Assembly: GCA_038093975.1 (NCBI GenBank)
Contig: JBBPTG010000011.1
Span: forward strand, 62,001-126,000
DNA length: 64,000 bases
From: Chalciporus piperatus
Lineage: Eukaryota > Basidiomycota > Agaricomycetes > Boletales > Boletaceae
Direction of reading: 5' to 3'
In this document: one piece after another, positions 58,389 through 64,000 of the stretch
How the letters are laid out: the number at the start of each line of letters is the position of its first letter
Numbering within the stretch: position 1 is the stretch's first letter
The notes under the pieces: model-generated
What the model saw: only the letters and a program-made list of their open reading frames with translations
Told to the model about the DNA's origin: nothing
The model's database searches: none
Position numbers and translations under genes: made by a program

Positions 58389-60618
58389 TCATGCAACAAC
58401 GAAACGGACCTCGCAGCCGAGACCGCTGCGCCCCCGGCCCTCGAAGGCTACGCCAAGCATGCGCTCCTTACCGCACCCGAGTCCGCCTTCGCGGGCTCGA
58501 CCCTCCCATGCCTTGCCGCGGGCACACATTAAGTTCTGCAGGGCCTTCAGCCGAAGAACCGCAGGATTAGCCACAGGGCGCATCCGGTATGCAAGTGCAG
58601 CCGGTGGAGTTCGGGGTCGAAGAGGGGATGGGAAGATAATAACACTCTTGGGTGCCGAGGAAGGTTGAGGGAGGGTTCGTGATGGCGAAGCCACAAGTGG
58701 GATAAAGTGAACAGGCTCAGAGGTCTGATCGATGGGTGCTGCCGTAACAGCGAATTTCTTAACATCCTCGGCAAAGGCGCGATAGCCTTGACGTCGAGCT
58801 TGTCGTTGAGATCCTGATCCGTGAGGCTGTGAAGATGTGGCGCGGAGGTCTTGTGAGGGCCCTGCAGCAAAGATTGTGGCAGAAATATATGCCGATTGGA
58901 GGGATTTAGCGGCCTCGACGATGGTGGCGACCGACCAAGTAACACGCTGCACAATGGCTAACCGCATACCGATCGATGCAACAAGTTCGGAGTCGAGACT
59001 GGGGGCGGTGTCATATCGAGCACTCTCGTCTGGAGGTGTGGGTCGATGAGGTGGCGTCACTTGTGGCGGACACAATGGACTCTCCTCCACTAAGATCCGA
59101 ACAAAAGAACATTGTGGATGAAGTTCACGCTGCTCCTGCACGGTGGGAAGAATACAGTGTTTGGAAGACGTTGGTGATGATGAAAGGATGGGTGAGTCAG
59201 GAGTGGTAACATCGGTAGCATATGATCGCCAGCTTCCGAAAGAAAGCCACGAACTAGAACGCGAGGGTGATGCAGAAGATGACAACGATGTGACTGATAC
59301 TGAAGTCGGGACCGAAGGCATAGGGGTGGGAGGATGAACCACGGACTTCAAAGTCTGCTGACCACGTTCCACATCTTTACCTTTTGCACTGCGCCTTTCT
59401 CCATCTTGCCACTCCACAACCTGAAGCAGACTGTCGAGTAGCTCTGCACGTAGTGAGGCTTTTCGTCGATGGCATGACGAGCCACCGACGATGTTCACGC
59501 CTGCGATTCGCCTTGCGTCGTCTGCTCGCTCTGAACTGTCCGGAGGAAACAGTTTGCCGTTCATCGCGTTTATGACCTCCTTGAAGGATACCGAATTCTG
59601 ACTTCCCGGTGATCGGGCGGGTTTCTTCGTTAATGCCTTTGGCGAGCGGTTGGGAAGAGTTGAACTAGACGCTCTCATTGGGGGCATAAAGGTATATTGG
59701 AACGGACCCTCTTCTCGCTTGGTGACCTGTGTCTCCACTCGAGTCTGGGCAGCCAGTCATAATAAGCAACGGCCAGGCGACGAGGTATGAATAACGCACC
59801 CTTGGATATCGTTGTTGGCTTTCGCGCAAGGTGAGTTCACGAAGTTGCTTCGCTGCGAGACGTCCGCGCTCATCATCACGAGCCTCCTCTTCGCGTCTTC
59901 TTATTGCACGGAGTCTCTCATCTTGCAAACATTTCTTGTCCTCCTCCCAGACCTTCTCGCAAGCTCTGAGACGCTGTGCACGTTGTGACTCGTGCCACCA
60001 CTGCCTTTGTTTGCGCTGAGTTTCTTGCACAGCACGCTTGTCGGCTTCCTCGAGGGTCAGTGGACCAGAAGGTGCGAAACACATGTCGAAGTCCTCGTCA
60101 CGAACTTGGTCTATTCGAGGGTCTGAGTCTGAAGTGACGTGAATGCCTTTGAGCTTCAGGAGGAGGATCTTGGCGAGGCGCATGTCATCGAGGGCGTATG
60201 CGGCTTGAACCTGGTCCTCCAACGACTGTGGCGGAGAGGGTGGCAAGTCGTACGCGTCAGAAGGAAGTGTAGAAATAGACGGGGAACTCGATGACGACGA
60301 GGGGGAGTTGGCTTGGGGAAATGACGTCTTGGATGGAGCAATAGGGTGGACGGAAGGGGGCGAATCGAGGACGGGAATGACGACTTTGTTCGTGGCTGGC
60401 TTGGCCAATTGCAGCAAGAGACTGTTCGAAGGCGGCACAGGAGAAGAGAAGCGACCGGGGTTTGGGAGGACAGTGAGGTGGGGTTGTCTCCGTTCTTCGG
60501 AAGCCTGTCTTGCGAGTGCGACTGGAGAGACCACACGAGATCTACCTCGGGGTTGCATAGTCGGATGAGGAGGAGAACTGGAACCGCCGCTCTGTGCACG
60601 GAAAGCAGCAGTGAGCAT
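58389..60618 (-). CDS. Uncharacterised Ser/Pro-rich protein with charged helix
   Basis: Two exons (59800-60618 and 58389-59744), phase exact, give 724 residues. The first half has Ser/Pro-rich disorder and then a helical block (about residues 140-272): LEDQVQAAYALDDMRLAKIL, KRAVQETQRKQRQWWHESQR, KVWEEDKKCLQDERLRAIRR and RLAAKQLRELTLRESQQRYP. This looks like a long single charged helix or coiled coil. Past the intron come EEGPFQYTFMPPMRAS and SVSFKEVINAMNGKLFPPD, then low-complexity Ser/Pro. A more ordered segment (ELVASIGMRLAIVQRVTWSV, EAAKSLQSAYISATIF) and an Arg/Gly-rich end follow. No domain is recognised. The structure suggests a scaffold or signalling adaptor, but that is a guess. Confidence 0.68.
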
Positions 60619-63178
60619 AGGTTGGACGGGGAAAAGGAAATACAGGGACGGATTCCCCGATCGTTATATACGAACCGGAGCGCAAACGGAAGTGGTTGTG
60701 ATATGGATCGCCTCGAGGCAATTAATGGGCGTCACCGCACCGTTCCGCGATAAACTGAGAACACCGGTCGCCGAAGTCAATCAGCGACGACGTCTCCCTC
60801 TTCCAATCCAACAAAACCTGCTCGATCCTCGTCTTGATGGTGAGCAGTTGACACCAGTCACAATTTTCGCAATTTTTTTTCAAGACATATCCTCGGCGGG
60901 CACCCACAAGGCTGTGGCGTACATATGTAATTATTTTGGTAAACAATCAAAAAAGGATCTATTTCCGACTCTTGGGCCAATCCTGCCCTGTTTGGGCCAT
61001 GTTGTCCTCCTTCCTTGCCTCGAGGCTGGCTTTGTCTACCAACGATCCCATAGATAATCTCTCCTTCTGCTCACATTTGCAACGAGGCACCCATCCTTTC
61101 TCCTCTTTCTCTCCTTCCTGCCAACATGCTGCACGCGATCCTTGTCACAGCGTCTGTCAATGATAAAATCGATCATTCGCTTTCACCCGAGTCACTAGCC
61201 GAGACAAGTATTCCCATGCCAGCTGTACTCCCTTATCTCTTAATCCGCATGTCTGTTTTTCCGTCTGACCTCGTAAATCAGGCCTCAGGAACGGCTCCGA
61301 GACCATCCCAGAAATCAATCGTCATGCGACCCATCGGGCTTTTACCAACCTCCACCGTTTCGTCGACCCCGCGCGCTCTGGCCTCGACCTCATTTCTCCG
61401 CAAATCTCCCGTGCCCTTCGGCAAGTTCCAGTGTCCACAATGATACAATCGCACTAATCTATTCCTTCCATTTGCTACCAATGCACCATCCGGCCATTTG
61501 ACATCTCAGTATTTGTATGGTGTGCCCTGCCACCATAAACAGCGCATATGAAATTTTCTAATCTTCCCAGCCACACTAAGTGCAGTCTTTGATACTTTGA
61601 TCATGACAAACGTTTTCCACAACCAGACCCGTGGCGTATCCTGGTGTATCGCACTTACATATCCGTCCACCGCGGCTGGTCGTTTTTAGCATTTCACCAT
61701 CGTACCTTTTCCCCAATAATCTCCCTCAGTCCAACTGGCGTAGCCTCGAGGTATCACTGATGTTGATCTTGCCTCGTGGTTGGAGGACTCCAACACTGCT
61801 CCCTCATGCCCCGTGCTATCATCATCCACAGCACCAGATAGCGGCTCGCGATATCTTCCTTGGCATCTGAAGCTCATCCATACTACCCGTGGGCGCGTCC
61901 CGGGTTTCTCAGTTATCTGACTTTCGTGATCGGAGGCCGCTCGCAACTTGGCATATTTGATCATTCTACGATGTCAGGCAACTTGCCAATGACCCCTTCT
62001 TCACCGATGTGATCACATTCTCGGCGTTTGCTTTGATATCGTCAAAGTTCAGGAAGGAGTTTAGACTTATTCGTTGCGAAGGGAAGCTAAGCACTGGTCA
62101 GCAGTGCCGTACGCCGTACACTGGAATTCAACCTGATTCACATTTCATTTCCGTGTTCCCAGTCAGCTGTCTTCGCTGGCCTTGTTCTAGACATAGTCGA
62201 TTGAAGGTTCGTTGGAAGCTCGTGCATACACCACAAGGGCAATCGTTCCCGTTCCCCACATGGAGTCCACCAAGCGACCCCAACTGGAGTATAGCTTTAT
62301 TCCGATGGCACAGCAATAACCAGTGTCGAATCGTGTCGAACGATTCAACGAATGTGAAGACCACATGATACTAATCTGGACCTACTATCTCCCAGTTCCT
62401 GTCGCTCCTCGTGTTTACTGATATTTCACGGTCGATCGATGGTCAGCGGGTACGTCCAGGGACCTAGAGGGACCATTTCTTGTCCTTGCATTTCAAACCA
62501 CCGTCAATTTTGGCTTGCGTTACTGGCTGCTTTGCAGCAACCGAGATGAATAGTTACCTCGGCCTTTTTGGATACAAACTCAATTGGACCGAACCTCATG
62601 CATGTTTCAAGTACTTTGAAATAGGCTTTTGTAAGTCAGTCACATGGACCTGGTTGACCCTTGATCCCTGTGTATTCGTTACTTGAGCTCAGTTCCAGTA
62701 TAGACCTTGAAACATATAGGCTATCCTCGGATACTCCTCTTATACAGCTGGTCATGGGATAAACAGCTCTCTGACGCCTCCCACCGGCAACGGTTACATT
62801 TGTTTGCCGACCTGAGGGGCTTTCTGTCCATGCTTCCTGGGCCAGTCTCACAAGCTGTCTGCTCCCGCCGCACAACTCGTTCGCCTGAGCTGAGCGCCTA
62901 ACGCCTCACGTCGTCAAGTACGCATATCAACCCATCGGATTGTAACTGAAACCAGAATCTTGACGATACAACGGCAGCTCGAGCGGCCTGGGGTCGACTG
63001 GCGGACCGAAATGCTCGCCCGCCTCTCGCGCCACAGCATACGATGGCTTGACCTGCGAGTAGAGCGTGCTGTTTCCAGCTGTGAAAGCGACGCTGCTTTC
63101 GTAAGTTTGTGTTCCCCCTATGAGTGACTCAGAGCTTGGGTCTTTCTCGACTGTAGCTAAATTTTCACTTTACAGTCA
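60619..63178. other. Gene-poor stretch, 2.6 kb
   Basis: Apart from the doubtful frame at 61.1-61.5 kb (listed separately) I see no supported gene. The middle (61.5-62.9 kb) has short, mutually overlapping frames. There are no transposon ends, tRNA or repeats that I could detect by eye. Confidence 0.4.
61126..61457 (+). CDS. Doubtful small gene, unrecognised
   Basis: Two overlapping frames compete. One runs 61126-61443 (105 residues, ATG MLHAILVTASVNDK). The other opens after an acceptor-like TAAATCAG at 61281 and reads ETIPEINRHATHRAFTNLHR, then FVDPARSGLDLISPQISRAL, to a stop at 61457; its codons mostly end in C, as in real exons here. A two-exon gene joining the first ATG to the second frame is possible, but no clear donor was found. 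Confidence 0.22.
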
Positions 63179-63905
63179 ATGGATTTGACCCTGCCATCTT
63201 CGCTCCTAAGGCCCGAATTTTCATGGAGTCGGGTTAAAGCGCTGTGCGAAACGAGTGTGGTACCTGCGTACGAGAGCTTGAAGAGTGTGTGGGAGGAGGA
63301 TATCGAGCATGTGTCGAGGTTGCTTGCAGAGTTGGATCCATTACCGCAGGCGGAGACGGATTGTTCCTCGTCACCGGATGTTTCTTCTTGTTCGATCCCC
63401 GAGCCTGCGTTGACCTCCGGAACCTTTCATGCTTCGGATTCTATGAACCTGGAACTGCCAAAGCGAAAACGTCAGCGATCGTCTATACTGGTAAGTGGCT
63501 AACGGTATGTCACACTAAATTCATTGATCGCATCCGTTCGCTCAGCAAGAACCCTTTGTCTTTCTTCCCTCCGGTCCATCGACGCCGACCATCATAATTA
63601 CCCCCTGTCCATCACAGCCTCACGAGACTTCATGTTGGATACCGATCCAAGACGCAGCGTTCGGTTCGCGCCTTACCGTACCTACCCATGCTGTACTCAA
63701 CAGTGTACATCCTCCCATGGTCCTTCCGCAGACGTCTGTCAGGACGCGTATTGATAACTGGGAATATGCCAATGGTCATTGGACTGCGATCATCCCATCA
63801 CCTGATGAGCAGTGCAGGAGGCGGATGTTTTCGAGGCCGGCGATTCCCCGTCGAGGAACCCGTCGACTGGCACCTCGGACTCGGATAGATGATTCGTATC
63901 TATGA
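63179..63905 (+). CDS. Small gene of unknown function at the right edge
   Basis: Two exons, 63179-63490 and 63546-63905, join in phase (donor GTAAGT, acceptor GCTCAG) to 223 residues. Residues 1-60 look folded and helical (WSRVKALCETSVVPAYESLK, SVWEEDIEHVSRLLAELDP). The middle is Ser-rich with a basic cluster (LPKRKRQRSSIL), a potential nuclear signal. The second half has FVFLPSGPSTPTIIITPCPS and ends Arg-rich (RRRMFSRPAIPRRGTRRLAP). The sequence is not recognised. A possible acceptor (TTTACAG) three bases upstream of the ATG means an earlier exon could exist. Confidence 0.6.
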
Positions 63906-64000
63906 CTCCACGCTCCTTGCATTGTCTTGCCAGTCGCTTTTATCTTTTTGTGTATCTGCGCCGCATTTTTCGAATGCATGTCTCTCGTTACACCATTATC

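Noticed and set aside
1..64000. Transposons, CRISPR arrays, secondary-metabolite cluster
   Set aside because: No reverse transcriptase, transposase, long terminal repeats, regular spaced repeats, or synthase genes were seen.

Overview
The window is nuclear DNA from a filamentous fungus, most likely a basidiomycete of the Agaricomycetes. The evidence is gene density (about one gene per 2.3 kb), very short introns (mostly 45-60 bases, up to 19 exons per gene), C/G-ending codons in the exons, a class I-III chitin synthase, a heme-thiolate peroxidase, and an intron-containing tRNA-Phe. No bacterial, viral or plasmid features, CRISPR arrays or intact transposons were seen. Gene models were built by hand by joining reading frames across GT-AG or GC-AG splice sites. 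For most multi-exon genes the exon lengths sum to an exact multiple of three.

Left part (1-13.4 kb): an unrecognised gene runs off the left edge and is divergent from BDP1 (TFIIIB subunit). A Pol III gene, tRNA-Phe(GAA), follows BDP1. Then come an MFS anion:cation symporter, the meiotic recombinase DMC1, a secreted RNase T2, an Hst3/Hst4-type sirtuin, and (convergent) RPB6, the subunit shared by RNA polymerases I, II and III.

Middle (14.5-38.1 kb): a 1083-residue RRM protein, a conserved-looking Ser-rich protein on the minus strand, the cytosolic Fe-S scaffold gene CFD1 divergent from the elongation factor SPT6, a second MFS transporter paralogous to the first but inverted, a chitin synthase, and a casein kinase 1.

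Right part (38-64 kb): a 2-kb gene-poor stretch, a heme-thiolate peroxidase, mitochondrial seryl-tRNA synthetase divergent from a clamp-loader subunit (RFC4/human RFC2) over only 88 bp, the RNA helicase SKI2, a homeodomain-like AT-hook protein, three uncharacterised low-complexity or RRM-fold proteins, a SIKE/FGFR1OP2-type coiled-coil protein, and a small gene of unknown function at the right edge.

Functionally this is mostly a housekeeping neighbourhood: transcription (BDP1, RPB6, SPT6), DNA metabolism (DMC1, RFC, sirtuin), RNA decay (SKI2, RNase T2) and cell wall (chitin synthase). There is no sign of a biosynthetic cluster. The most notable features are three GC-AG introns, one of them at a position where the paralogous gene uses GT; a 9-base microexon in DMC1; a run of consecutive palindromes at 54.0-54.5 kb; and a homeodomain-like protein lacking the usual DNA-contacting asparagine. 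I did not find a clearly new multi-gene system.
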